DNA of 64,000 nucleotides from Halobium salinum (lineage in GTDB: Archaea > Halobacteriota > Halobacteria > Halobacteriales > Haloferacaceae). The translations under genes and the position numbers were made by a program. The notes below the pieces were generated by a model. The model made no database searches. It was not told the origin of the DNA and worked only from the letters and a program-made list of their open reading frames with translations. Shown piece by piece: positions 35,148 to 43,341 of this stretch; within the stretch, counting starts at the first letter, position 1; the number at the start of each line of letters is the position of its first letter. The stretch spans positions 396,755-460,754 of the forward strand of contig NZ_JAODIW010000010.1 in assembly GCF_026586625.1 (NCBI RefSeq), read 5' to 3'.

Positions 35148-35331
35148 GGGGTGGGACTCCGGAAGGGGCCGGACGCGCCGGGAAGCACGACGTTCACGAG
35201 AGCGTTGCTCTCGTGAGCCAACCAGAACGCGGAGCGTTCTGGTGACGACGCAAGCACCGCAGGCGCGAACGAAGTGAGCGACGAGGAGCACAGCGAGGCG
35301 CGCGACTGGCGCGTCCGGGGGCTTCCGAAGG
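35148..35331 (-). repeat. modular dispersed non-coding repeat, long form (184 bp)
   Basis: Read on the minus strand it starts ACCTTCGGAAGCCCCCG and ends GGCCCCTTCCGGAGTCCCACCC, exactly like the 132-bp form at 31532-31663, and shares the GTGCTTGCGTCGTC core. It differs by an extra module carrying two perfect 10-bp hairpins: 35194-35216 (TCACGAGAGC/GCTCTCGTGA) and 35221-35243 (ACCAGAACGC/GCGTTCTGGT). Confidence 0.82.
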
Positions 35332-35432
35332 TGGTCGTAGCTACACAAATGCTGGACGAGGCCGTCCACACCACCGTTCCGGAAAAGTCGGTACGCTCAA
35401 GCACCGAATACACGACCCACAAACAGAACGCG

Positions 35433-36497
35433 ATGCGCGTCCTGAACTACCTCGAACTCGCCTCGCAGTTGGAGCGAAGCGGCATCGGCACCTCCACCGA
35501 CCAGCAGCGCGCGGCGCTCGCGTCGGTCGAGGGCGTCGAGGTCGTCACCTCGCCGTGGCGCGGCGGCGACCCGGTTCGGGGCGCCGCGACGGGGCTCTTC
35601 GGCGGGGGCGGAGCGGTCGTCGACTACGACGTGGCCCACTGCAACCTCATCGGCCCCGGCTCCCTCACCGTGGCCCGGCACGCCGCCCTCCACGACCGGC
35701 CGCTGGTGCTCCACGCACACGTGACGCGCGAAGACTTCGCCGAGAGTTTCCGCGGGTCGACCCAGGTCGCCCCGGCGCTCGGGAAGTACCTGAAGTGGTT
35801 CTACTCGCAGGCCGACCTCGTGCTCTGTCCGAGCGAGTACACGAAGCGCAACCTCGAAGCGTACCCCGTCGACGCCCCCATCCGCCCGATGAGCAACGGC
35901 GTCGACCTCTCGCGGCTGGAGGGGTTCGAGTCCCTCCGCGAGGAGACTCGCGAGCGCTTCGACCTCGACGGGACGGTCGTGTTCGCCGTGGGGAGCGTCT
36001 TCGAGCGCAAGGGCCTCACACAGTTCTGTGAACTCGCACAGGACGCCGACCACGACTTCGTCTGGTTCGGCCACGTCGACGACGGGCCACACGCCTCTGC
36101 GACCGTCGAGCGCTGGACGGAAAACCCGCCCGAGAACGTCACCTTCTCCGGGTGGATGGACGACCCGCGGGCCGCCTTCGGCGCCGGCGACGTGTTCCTG
36201 TTTCCGACGAAGGACGAGAACCAAGGCCTCGTCGTGCTCGAAGCGATGGCCTGCGGGAAGCCGGTCGTGCTCAGCGACATCCCCGTCTTCCGGGAGTACT
36301 TTACCGACGGCGAGGACTGCATCCTCTGTTCGACCCACGAGGAGTACCTCGACGCCCTCGACCGCCTCTCCGGCGACCCCGACCTGCGCCGGCGAATCGG
36401 CGAGAACGCCCGAGAGACGGCCGCGGAACACTCCCTAGAGCGAGTGGGCGAGCGACTGGTCGAAGCCTACGAGGACGTGCTAGACGGCCGGACGTGA
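35433..36497 (+). CDS. glycosyltransferase family 4-type
   Basis: 354 residues from ATG 35433; the frame is open upstream through the repeat but that part is not protein-like. GT-B fold: N-terminal acceptor half ('VDYDVAHCNLIGPGSLTVARHAALHDRPLVLHAHVTREDFAES'), C-terminal nucleotide-sugar half with 'SNGVDLSRLEGFESLREETRERF', 'FAVGSVFERKGL' and the E-x7-E site 'LFPTKDENQGLVVLEAMACGKPVV'. Probably makes glycolipids or protein glycans at the membrane. No signal or TM. Confidence 0.92.
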   Translation: MRVLNYLELASQLERSGIGTSTDQQRAALASVEGVEVVTSPWRGGDPVRGAATGLFGGGGAVVDYDVAHCNLIGPGSLTVARHAALHDRPLVLHAHVTREDFAESFRGSTQVAPALGKYLKWFYSQADLVLCPSEYTKRNLEAYPVDAPIRPMSNGVDLSRLEGFESLREETRERFDLDGTVVFAVGSVFERKGLTQFCELAQDADHDFVWFGHVDDGPHASATVERWTENPPENVTFSGWMDDPRAAFGAGDVFLFPTKDENQGLVVLEAMACGKPVVLSDIPVFREYFTDGEDCILCSTHEEYLDALDRLSGDPDLRRRIGENARETAAEHSLERVGERLVEAYEDVLDGRT

Positions 36498-36525
36498 CCC
36501 GGCACGGTGACCGTCGCCTCCCGAC

Positions 36526-36795
36526 TCACCCGACCTTCACGAACTCCGCCGCGCCGTCCTGCCCGACCGTCACCCGGTATCCCCGGTAGGTGAACACGAC
36601 TTCCATCTGGGCCTCGGCCTCGGGTGGGTCGGAGAACACGTCGCCGAGAACGCCGTCGATGCGGCTGTATATCGGCGGGAGCGTCCCGGCGTCGACACCC
36701 TCCAGGTCGGCGACGACCTCTGCAATCGCCGCTCCAGGACTCTTCTCCTCGGTCGAGAGGCGCCGGCGGACGATTTCGTCGCTGTGTTCCCCCAT
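36526..36795 (-). CDS. HalOD1 output-domain protein
   Basis: 89 residues from ATG 36795. 'AAIAEVVADLEGVDAGTLPPIYSRIDGVLGDVF...MEVVFTYRGYRVTV' is a stand-alone haloarchaeal output domain 1. HalOD1 is common at the ends of signalling proteins and alone; its molecular action is unknown. A TATA-like TACGCTATTG (36821-36830, minus) is well placed for this start rather than the ATG 14 codons upstream. Confidence 0.85.
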   Translation of the reverse strand: MGEHSDEIVRRRLSTEEKSPGAAIAEVVADLEGVDAGTLPPIYSRIDGVLGDVFSDPPEAEAQMEVVFTYRGYRVTVGQDGAAEFVKVG

Positions 36796-36820
36796 CGTGC
36801 ACCGATACGATAGTGACACA

Positions 36821-36830
36821 CAATAGCGTA
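36821..36830 (-). promoter_or_regulatory. TATA-like box of the HalOD1 gene
   Basis: TACGCTATTG on the minus strand, 26-35 nt before ATG 36795. Confidence 0.5.
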
Positions 36831-36864
36831 TCTTCAATCAGCCGACAAGACGGAAGCCGGCGTC

Positions 36865-37260
36865 TCACTCGACCGGCGAGTCCTCGGCCGTGAGGAGCCG
36901 GGAGAGTTCGACGAGCAGCAACGCCGACGTCGCCCCGGCGACGAGGCTCAGAGCCGGGACGACCGGGGGTTCGAGTGCGAACAAGGCGGTCCAGACTGCG
37001 ACCGCGACCACCGCGATGACGGCCACGCGGCCGACGACGCCGATTCGCTCGAACCCCGACTGGAGGTAGCGACCGAGCGTCGACCGCGCGAGGACCGTCC
37101 CCGAGACGAGGGTTACGGCGGCGCCGACCGCGACGAAGAGCCAGTCGACGCGGCCCACGCCGTAGAGATACACTCCCGCCGAGAGAAGCGTCAGCGGTCC
37201 CGAGAGGGCCGCCGACAGGCGCTGCGGTCTCCACCGTGACCGGTCCGAAGTCGGAGTCAC
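36865..37260 (-). CDS. four-TM membrane protein
   Basis: 131 residues from the GTG at 37260. About four hydrophobic helices (residues ~15-34, 37-54, 71-90, 96-115) separated by short charged loops, ending 'LLTAEDSPVE'. The frame is open up to 37479, but the upstream part lacks acidic residues and overlaps the promoter of the divergent glycosyltransferase; an ATG at 37404 is the alternative start. Function unknown. Confidence 0.6.
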   Translation of the reverse strand: MTPTSDRSRWRPQRLSAALSGPLTLLSAGVYLYGVGRVDWLFVAVGAAVTLVSGTVLARSTLGRYLQSGFERIGVVGRVAVIAVVAVAVWTALFALEPPVVPALSLVAGATSALLLVELSRLLTAEDSPVE

Positions 37261-37400
37261 GTTCGTCGAGTCACTCGGGGAACCTGCTGAGGACACGCCG
37301 GGCAGTCGTCGGACCGCGGGGAAAGCCGTTCCGCCGCCGACCGACCCCCGGAAGCCGGGGACGAACGACAGCGCCCCCGGCCCCGCCCGCGAGACGGAAG

Positions 37401-37408
37401 CCATTAAG
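37401..37408 (+). promoter_or_regulatory. TATA-like box of the second glycosyltransferase gene
   Basis: CCATTAAG, 25-32 nt upstream of ATG 37433. Confidence 0.55.
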
Positions 37409-37432
37409 TCGTTCTCCCAGAACGTAGCGACG

Positions 37433-38539
37433 ATGGACGCGGTCGCGGCATTCACGGACACGTACCTCCCGACGGTCAACGGCGTGTCCTACACGGTACA
37501 GACCTGGCGCGACCGGTGGCGGGCCCGCGGCGGTCGGATGGACGTGGTGTACCCCGACGCCGACGGCCACGAGCCGGTCGACGGCGAGTACCCCGTGCGG
37601 AGCCTCCCCTTCCCCTTCTACGAGGGGTTTCGGTTCGGCGTCCCCTCGGTCCCCCGTGAGGTCGCGGACGTGGACCTCGTCCACGCCCACACGCCGTTCG
37701 CGCTGGGGATGGCGGGGCTCCGGCTCGCCCACCGGGAGGACGTGCCCGTCGTCGCCAACTACCACACGCCGACGGCAGAGTACGCGACGTACCTGACCAG
37801 TCGCGACCGCTTCGAGCAGCGAATCGAGGGGTTGAGCGAGCGCTACGAGCGCTGGTTCTTCGACCGGGCCGACGCCGTCCTCGCGCCGAGTAGCTCGACC
37901 AAGCGCCACCTACGGGAGGTGGTGGGCGTCGACACGCCGGTCACGGTCGTCTCGAACGGCGTGGACACCGACCGGTTCCGCCCCGTGGAGTCGAGCGAGT
38001 TCCGCGCCCGCCACGAGCTCGGATACGGCCCGCTGGTCGGGTACACCGGCCGTCACGGCTACGAGAAGTGTCTCGGCGACGTGGTCGACGCGGTCGCCGA
38101 GGCCGACATCGACGCCACGCTCGTCTTCGGCGGCGACGGACCCGCGCGCGCCGGTCTCGAAGCCCGCGCCGAGAAGCGCGGCGTCGACGCCCGCTTCCTC
38201 GGCTTCCTCGACCGGGAGGAACTCCCGGCGTTCTACGCCGCCCTCGACGCCTTCCTCTTTCCCAGCCCGGTCGAGACCCAGGGCCTCGTCGCGCTGGAGG
38301 CGAACGCCTGCGGGACCCCCGTCGTCGGCGTCGACAGCGGCGCCCTCGCCGACACGGTCGTCGACGGCGTCACCGGCTACCACTACGACCAGGGGGACGT
38401 GGCGGGGTTCGCGGACGCCATCGAGCGCACCCTCGGCGAACGCGAGGCGCTCCGGGAGTCCTGTCTCGCCCGCCGCGAGGAACTCAGCGTCGACCGTGCC
38501 GTGGACGACCTCGCGGCGGTGTACGAGTCGGTTCGGTGA
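37433..38539 (+). CDS. glycosyltransferase family 4 (mannosyltransferase-like)
   Basis: 368 residues. Begins 'MDAVAAFTDTYLPTVNGVSYTVQTW', the classic opening of archaeal/actinobacterial GT4 alpha-mannosyl/glucosyl lipid transferases. 'LVHAHTPFALGMAGLRLA', 'NYHTPTAEY', 'VSNGVDTDRFRP' and the donor site 'LFPSPVETQGLVALEANACGTPVVG' follow in order. Likely glycosylates a membrane lipid. Paralogous in fold to the gene at 35433 but not adjacent to it in an operon. Confidence 0.93.
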   Translation: MDAVAAFTDTYLPTVNGVSYTVQTWRDRWRARGGRMDVVYPDADGHEPVDGEYPVRSLPFPFYEGFRFGVPSVPREVADVDLVHAHTPFALGMAGLRLAHREDVPVVANYHTPTAEYATYLTSRDRFEQRIEGLSERYERWFFDRADAVLAPSSSTKRHLREVVGVDTPVTVVSNGVDTDRFRPVESSEFRARHELGYGPLVGYTGRHGYEKCLGDVVDAVAEADIDATLVFGGDGPARAGLEARAEKRGVDARFLGFLDREELPAFYAALDAFLFPSPVETQGLVALEANACGTPVVGVDSGALADTVVDGVTGYHYDQGDVAGFADAIERTLGEREALRESCLARREELSVDRAVDDLAAVYESVR

Positions 38540-38619
38540 GGGTCACGGCGGGTCCCCGGTTCGCCGAGGGTCACCGCGGAGTCCTCGGTTCGTCGAGGCC
38601 ACGGCGGGCCTGCCGGTTC

Positions 38620-38690
38620 GTTGTCGAGCCGCCGTCCCGCACGCGACGCAGACGACACAGACGACGCAGACGGCTCAGACGACCCACTCC
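38620..38690. repeat. short tandem CAGACGA-like repeat between convergent genes
   Basis: Around 38646-38682 the unit CAGACGAC(A/G) recurs about four times imperfectly, between the ends of the glycosyltransferase and lipoprotein genes. Simple-sequence DNA, no gene. Confidence 0.45.
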
Positions 38691-39652
38691 CGTAGCGAGA
38701 CCCGACGTCGGTCGCCGTCGACGGCGACGTACCACGACCGACCGCCGGAGCGCGGCAGCGCCTTCGACGCCGGGAGCGACTTCCGGAGCGCCGTCGTCTC
38801 CGACTCGGGTTCGTCGCAGTCGCGGTACCCGTCCTCGGCCACGGCGCGCTCGACGGCTCGGCGGGCCGGCGGCGACAGCGCCGATTCGGCGAAGAGATAC
38901 TGTTCCGCCGCCCACGACCGGAACGCGCCGGCGTCGGGGGCGACTTCCCTGGTCGTGAATCGGTAAGTCCGCCGGGTCATCGAGTCCTCGCGACCCACCT
39001 CGACCTCGTACTCGCGACCCTTCCACCGGACCCAGCCACCGCCCTCGGCGACGAGGGTCGAGTCCTCGACGTTCGGGAACGGCGCGGGCGAGTCGGTCGC
39101 CGACAGCCCCTCCCGCGGGTGGCCGCCGGGTCGGCTCCCGACGGGGCCGAACACGAGGTAGTCGAGCGCGACCCGGTCCGGTTCGGGTAACTCGTCGTAC
39201 TCGAACACCGTCGCGTTCGCGGGCGCGGTCCGCTCGCGCGACCAGGAGAGGTCGACCCGACGGGCCGGCACCGTCTCGCTGTCCGTAATCGACCCCGACC
39301 CGCGGTAGAACGCGCCGTCGTGTTCGAACAGCGTCCCGTCCTCGACCGGCTGGCGGCCGTAACTCGACACGTCGTGTCCGCCCGTCTCGACCGCCGCGAC
39401 GAGGATTCGGCGTCGCTCGTCGGTCAGCGGCGTCGGCAGGTCCTCGACCGGGGCGAACGGAGCGATTTCGACGTCGACGCCGCGGGTGCAGTCGTCGGTC
39501 GACCTGCGAGCGGGTTCGTCTTCGGTGGTCTCGGTCCCAGTCGGGTCGGTCTCCGACTCTCGGTCGGTCGGGTCGGCGTTCGTCGCGCCGAGACAGCCGA
39601 CGGAGAGGGCCGACGCGCCGGCGGCGAGGAGGGCTCGTCTGGAGGACGGCAT
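38675..39652 (-). CDS. Tat lipoprotein of unknown function
   Basis: 325 residues from ATG 39652 ('MPSSRRALLAAGASALSVGCLG': twin Arg plus lipobox 'SVGC'). After a Thr/Glu/Asp-rich linker (~30 residues) comes a soluble domain with two repeated-looking 'DGTLFEHDGAFYRGSGSI' / 'VRWKGREYEVEVGRED' beta segments. No family recognised. Probably anchored on the outer face of the membrane. Confidence 0.78.
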   Translation of the reverse strand: MPSSRRALLAAGASALSVGCLGATNADPTDRESETDPTGTETTEDEPARRSTDDCTRGVDVEIAPFAPVEDLPTPLTDERRRILVAAVETGGHDVSSYGRQPVEDGTLFEHDGAFYRGSGSITDSETVPARRVDLSWSRERTAPANATVFEYDELPEPDRVALDYLVFGPVGSRPGGHPREGLSATDSPAPFPNVEDSTLVAEGGGWVRWKGREYEVEVGREDSMTRRTYRFTTREVAPDAGAFRSWAAEQYLFAESALSPPARRAVERAVAEDGYRDCDEPESETTALRKSLPASKALPRSGGRSWYVAVDGDRRRVSLREWVV

Positions 39653-39897
39653 GGCTCGCCGTCGTGACGGACCCGACATATGTCTTGTGCGGAACGGCGT
39701 GGTCGTGTATCGTCACGGAGGACGGCGGTGTCGGGACCGAATCGGTGAATCGGAAGTCCCACTCAACTACGGTCAGTGGGCGGTCGCTCTCACGTCCCAG
39801 CCCGGTGAGACGTCTAACTACACACCACCAACGGCGTGCTGGCGGCTGGACAGAGGTGGAAGCAACAGAAGTCGGGGGTCGGCGACCCCAGGCGTCG
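39653..39897. other. intergenic region without recognised gene
   Basis: 245 bp between a gene starting on the minus strand (lipoprotein) and one ending on it. Nothing convincing apart from a presumed promoter near the ACATATGTCTTG at 39677-39688. Confidence 0.45.
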
Positions 39898-40344
39898 TCA
39901 GTCGCGGTCTTCGAGCGCGTCGGCGATGCGCTTCAGCGCGCGGGTCTGGTCGCGCATCTCGTCGCGCATCTGTCGGACCTCGCGGACGAGTTCCTCGTTG
40001 CTCGCGCTCTCGCTCTCGCCGCGACCGCCGGCCGCACCGGGCGGGCCGCCGGGGCCGGCGCCCGGACCGCCGCCGCCCATCATCCCGCTCATCATCTGTG
40101 CGAAGGGGTTGCCGCCGCCGCCCCCGCCGCCCATGCCGCCGGGCGGGCCGCCGCCCATCCCACCCGGGCCCGGCGGGGCGCCGCCCTCGCCCTCCTCGCG
40201 TTCCTGCTCGCGTCGCTCACGGATTTCCTCCACGCGCTCGCGGAAGGACTTCTCCTCGCCCTCGCTCTCGTCGCCGTTCTCGGCGTCCGCCCCCTCGTCG
40301 GGGGTCGGAATCGAGTCGTCGTTCTCGTCTGCGTCTTCCGGCAT
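39898..40344 (-). CDS. acidic protein with Gly/Met/Pro-rich centre and C-terminal coiled coil
   Basis: 148 residues in three parts: an acidic disordered N-terminus with a charged helix 'FRERVEEIRERREQEREEGE' (about 34-53), a Gly/Pro/Met low-complexity core (about 54-108, with GMMGGGG units), and a helix 'NEELVREVRQMRDEMRDQTRALKRIADALED' (about 115-146) likely to form a coiled coil. No enzyme motif. The layout suggests a scaffolding or condensate-forming protein (inference). Confidence 0.75.
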   Translation of the reverse strand: MPEDADENDDSIPTPDEGADAENGDESEGEEKSFRERVEEIRERREQEREEGEGGAPPGPGGMGGGPPGGMGGGGGGGNPFAQMMSGMMGGGGPGAGPGGPPGAAGGRGESESASNEELVREVRQMRDEMRDQTRALKRIADALEDRD

Positions 40345-40473
40345 GGGTCCCGTTTCGCGGGCCTCGCCGAAAAGGGTTGTTCATCGGAGGGCGAATTCAC
40401 CTCTCGTCCCGCTGCAGCTCTCGGGTCGGGGGCCGGTGTACCTTTGAGCACCCCGCTCGTCATCTCCGGCCGG

Positions 40474-40998
40474 ATGTTCTTCTTGCTCTCGAAGGTCGCG
40501 GTGTGGCTGGTGTTCTGGACGCTCCGGTACGTCCCCATCGTCGGCGTCCGGTTCTCCGACGCCTACGGCGAGCGGGTGTTCAGCCCCGTCGCCGACGACA
40601 TCGAGGTCCTGTCGGTCGAGGCGGTCGACCCCGAGGGGCACGAAGGGACCGAACTCCGCTTCACCATCGAGAACGACTCGTGGGTCGACATCGACGTGGA
40701 CGGTCTCGACGTGCGGGTCGGGCGCTCGGAGGACGGCGCGACGATTCGGAACATCTCGTGGGCGCCCGCCTTCGAGAAGCCGCCGAAGAACGTCGACCCG
40801 GCGCGCGTCCCGGCCGACGGCGAGGGGGTCGTGACGGTCGAGTTCTTCGACTCCGAGGTCGACCGCGCCGCGGCGGACGGGACGGAGCTCTGTGTCGACG
40901 GCTCCTTCGTCTTCGAGTACTCCTTCGAGGTCCGGGGTCACCGCCTCTCCTTCGGCGACCGGAGCCACGACCTGCCGGCGACGACGGTGACGCGGTGA
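40474..40998 (+). CDS. membrane-anchored beta-rich protein
   Basis: 174 residues from ATG 40474 (TTG at 40444 is possible but rare in haloarchaea). One N-terminal TM anchor 'FFLLSKVAVWLVFWTLRYVPIVGV' is followed by an all-beta domain with repeated acidic strands ('ELRFTIENDSWVDIDVDGLDVRV', 'VVTVEFFDSEVDRAAADGTEL'). The domain has a LEA-type-2/immunoglobulin-like feel, not provable by eye. Function unknown. Confidence 0.72.
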   Translation: MFFLLSKVAVWLVFWTLRYVPIVGVRFSDAYGERVFSPVADDIEVLSVEAVDPEGHEGTELRFTIENDSWVDIDVDGLDVRVGRSEDGATIRNISWAPAFEKPPKNVDPARVPADGEGVVTVEFFDSEVDRAAADGTELCVDGSFVFEYSFEVRGHRLSFGDRSHDLPATTVTR

Positions 40999-41018
40999 GC
41001 GTGTGACTGTCGAGTCGA

Positions 41019-41828
41019 CTACCCGAACGCGCCGAGGCTGGACTGGAGGTCGCGCTCGCTCGGCCCCGCCTCGACCTCGTAGCCCACGAGGTCCCGCACG
41101 TCGACGGCGTAGGTGGTCCCGCCGCGGTCGAGTACGAGCAGTCGGCCCTTCGTCCCCCGGACGGTGCCGCTGGCGATGGTCTCCGCGACCGGGCGGTCCG
41201 CGAGGTCGAGACCGTAGTCGAACGTGAACGTCTCGATGGGGTCGAACCCGTCGAGCAGTGACTCCCACGCCGCGTCGTCGACGGTCGAGCCGAGCCCGTC
41301 GCGCTTGGTCGGGACGCGGACGGCGTCCGAAATCGACTCGGCGATGCCGGCCTCGATTTCGCGAGCGATACGGCCGTTGGCGACGGTTCTGACGTGCGCC
41401 CCGCGGTCGGCCCCCTGCTCACGGAGGCGGGTCTCGAGGCGCCACAGCTTCGTCACGCCCACCTTGAACCGGTCGGGCGCGAAAGCGGCGAGGTACACCG
41501 CGTGGTCGTCGTAGCAGTCCATCGTGTCCTTCAGACACGTTCCCGTGCAGCGGGCACACACCCACGTGCTCCGGTGGTCGCGGCAGTACGGCGCGTCCGT
41601 CGCGTCGCAGGCGACGTGGCCGGCGTCGGTGAACGTCCCGGCACAGCGGCGCGTCCCGAGGGAGTAGGCGAGTTCGGCGCCGGGGTCGAGCGGGACGTAG
41701 GCCACGTCGTCGACGCCGGCGGTCCAGTGGTCGGCGGGGGTGTCGCCTCCCTCGTCACTCCCCCCGTCGGCGACGCCGCTCAGCAACAGTCCGGCGTCCG
41801 CCCCGCTGTCGTACCCGACGATTTGCAC
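41019..41828 (-). CDS. DUF2797 family protein
   Basis: 269 residues. Cys-rich central section 'RRCAGTF...HVACDATDAPYCRDHRSTWVCARCTGTCLKDTMDCYDDHAVYLAAFAPDRFKVGVTK' with several Cys/His pairs, the hallmark of DUF2797, followed by 'RLREQGADRGAHV' resembling a GIY-YIG-like nuclease core. Zinc binding is likely; nucleic-acid related function is inferred only. Convergent with the gene at 40474. Confidence 0.88.
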   Translation of the reverse strand: MQIVGYDSGADAGLLLSGVADGGSDEGGDTPADHWTAGVDDVAYVPLDPGAELAYSLGTRRCAGTFTDAGHVACDATDAPYCRDHRSTWVCARCTGTCLKDTMDCYDDHAVYLAAFAPDRFKVGVTKLWRLETRLREQGADRGAHVRTVANGRIAREIEAGIAESISDAVRVPTKRDGLGSTVDDAAWESLLDGFDPIETFTFDYGLDLADRPVAETIASGTVRGTKGRLLVLDRGGTTYAVDVRDLVGYEVEAGPSERDLQSSLGAFG

Positions 41829-41926
41829 GAAGTTCGGTAGTAGGGCGAGCGCGAAAAGGGTGTCCTTCGCGGCGTAGTGAGGCTCCTGAGGAAGCCAAAG
41901 ATATTAAAAATAATTTAATTTGGAAA

Positions 41927-41935
41927 GATTTAAAC
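41927..41935 (+). promoter_or_regulatory. TATA-like box of subtilase gene 1
   Basis: GATTTAAAC, 26-34 nt before ATG 41961, preceded by AATTTGGAAA. The same AATT-GG-AA-GATTTAA block precedes subtilase gene 2. Confidence 0.65.
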
Positions 41936-41937
41936 AC

Positions 41938-41960
41938 GACGTGCCTGATTATCGCACGTC
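41938..41960 (+). promoter_or_regulatory. perfect inverted repeat directly before the subtilase 1 start codon
   Basis: GACGTGC (41938-41944) and GCACGTC (41954-41960) are perfect complements around CTGATTATC; the ATG follows immediately. The repeat lies across the expected transcription start, so it could be an operator bound by a dimeric regulator or, if transcribed, a hairpin at the mRNA 5' end. Confidence 0.6.
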
Positions 41961-43151
41961 ATGGGAGACAAAACCAATGACACGAGTCGGCGTAACGTAC
42001 TTCGAGTCGTCGGTGGCGCCGTCGGGACCGCGGGCGTCTCCGGGTTGGCGTCGGCGAAGCCCTCGGACGAACTCGAGGTGAACGTCGGGTTCTCCACACC
42101 GGCCGGGCGTCGGGCCGCGGAGCAGGCTGCCACCGACGTGAAGCGAACGTTCGCCTTCGACGCGCTGACCATGACGGCCCCCGCAGAGGCGCTGAAGGGA
42201 CTCCGCAAGAACCCGAACGTCAGATACGTCGAGGAGAACGGAACGATGGAAGCGCTCGCGCAGTCGACGCCGTGGGGAGTCGACCGCGTCGACGCCGAGG
42301 TCGCCCACGCCAGCGGCGAGCAGGGGACCGGCGCCGACGTGGCGATTCTCGACAGCGGTATCGACTCCGACCATCCCGACCTCCAATCGAACCTCGGCGC
42401 CGGGAAGGCGTTCGTCGACTGTGGCACCGGCGGGTTCACCGGGTCGTGTGCGTTCTACGGCAACGGCAACGCCTGTAACGAGCCGTGGGACGACGACAAC
42501 GACCACGGCACCCACTGTGCCGGCATCGCGAGCGCCGCCGACAACTCGCAGGGCGTGGTCGGCGTCTCCACCGACAACACGCTCCACGCCGTCAAAGTGC
42601 TCGACTGCGCCGGCTCCGGGTCGTTCTCCGACATCGCCGCCGGCGTCGAGTACACTGCGGACCAGGGGTGGGACGTTGGGAGCATGAGCCTCGGCGGGAG
42701 TTCGAGTTCGCAGGTGCTGAAGGACGCCTGCCAGTACGCCGTCGACAACGGCGTGTTCCTCGTCGCCGCCGCCGGCAACTCCGGGCCCTGTACGGACTGC
42801 GTCGGCTACCCCGCCGCTTACGACACCGTCATGGCCGTCAGCTCCACGAACAGCAGCGACGGCCTCTCGGAGTTCTCCTCGCAGGGGCCGGAAATCGAAA
42901 TCGCCGCGCCGGGGTCGAACATCAACTCCACGGTCCCGGGCGGCTACGCCGAGAAGTCCGGCACCTCGATGGCGTGCCCGCACGTCGCCGGCGCGGCCGG
43001 TCAGCTCGCCGCCGACGGGTACACCAACACGGAGATTCGTTCCCGGCTGAAGAACACGGCCGAGGACATCGGCCTCGCCGAGAACGAGTCCGGTGCGGGC
43101 CTCCTGGACGCGGCCGCCGCGCTCGGCCTCGACTCCAGCGACAGCACGTAA
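41961..43151 (+). CDS. Tat-exported subtilisin-family serine protease 1 (halolysin-like)
   Basis: 396 residues. Tat signal 'SRRNVLRVVGGAVGTAG' with AxA end, an I9-type propeptide inhibitor (about 36-97, 'NPNVRYVEENGTM'), then the S8 catalytic domain with Asp131 (DSGID), His182 (HGTHCAG) and Ser336 (GTSMACPH). A Cys-containing loop (154-172) lies between Asp and His. It lacks the ~120-residue C-terminal extension of classical halolysins. Secreted endopeptidase. Tandem with a close paralogue at 43342. Confidence 0.95.
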   Translation: MGDKTNDTSRRNVLRVVGGAVGTAGVSGLASAKPSDELEVNVGFSTPAGRRAAEQAATDVKRTFAFDALTMTAPAEALKGLRKNPNVRYVEENGTMEALAQSTPWGVDRVDAEVAHASGEQGTGADVAILDSGIDSDHPDLQSNLGAGKAFVDCGTGGFTGSCAFYGNGNACNEPWDDDNDHGTHCAGIASAADNSQGVVGVSTDNTLHAVKVLDCAGSGSFSDIAAGVEYTADQGWDVGSMSLGGSSSSQVLKDACQYAVDNGVFLVAAAGNSGPCTDCVGYPAAYDTVMAVSSTNSSDGLSEFSSQGPEIEIAAPGSNINSTVPGGYAEKSGTSMACPHVAGAAGQLAADGYTNTEIRSRLKNTAEDIGLAENESGAGLLDAAAALGLDSSDST

Positions 43152-43305
43152 CCCGGCCGACCGTCACCTTTCGTCCTCGGGACGCCCCACCGTCGTCCGG
43201 TCTCCTCGACCATCTCGGTCAGTTCTCCGAACTACAGACGTGGAATCTACTGTCTCCCGTAGAGCAACGAATAGCGAACGGGTTTAATCTAAGAACTAAT
43301 TGGGA

Positions 43306-43314
43306 AGATTTAAC
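43306..43314 (+). promoter_or_regulatory. TATA-like box of subtilase gene 2
   Basis: AGATTTAAC upstream of ATG 43342 (-28 to -36), part of ATTGGGAAGATTTAA shared with subtilase gene 1. Overlapped by an inverted repeat AAGATTT (43305-43311)/AAATCTT (43325-43331). Confidence 0.6.
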
Positions 43315-43341
43315 TATTCGTGGCAAATCTTCACGTGCGTC

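Noticed and set aside
38646-38682. CAGACGA-type tandem units as a possible CRISPR or regulatory array
   Set aside because: The units are only ~9 bp, imperfect and without spacers; this is simple-sequence DNA.
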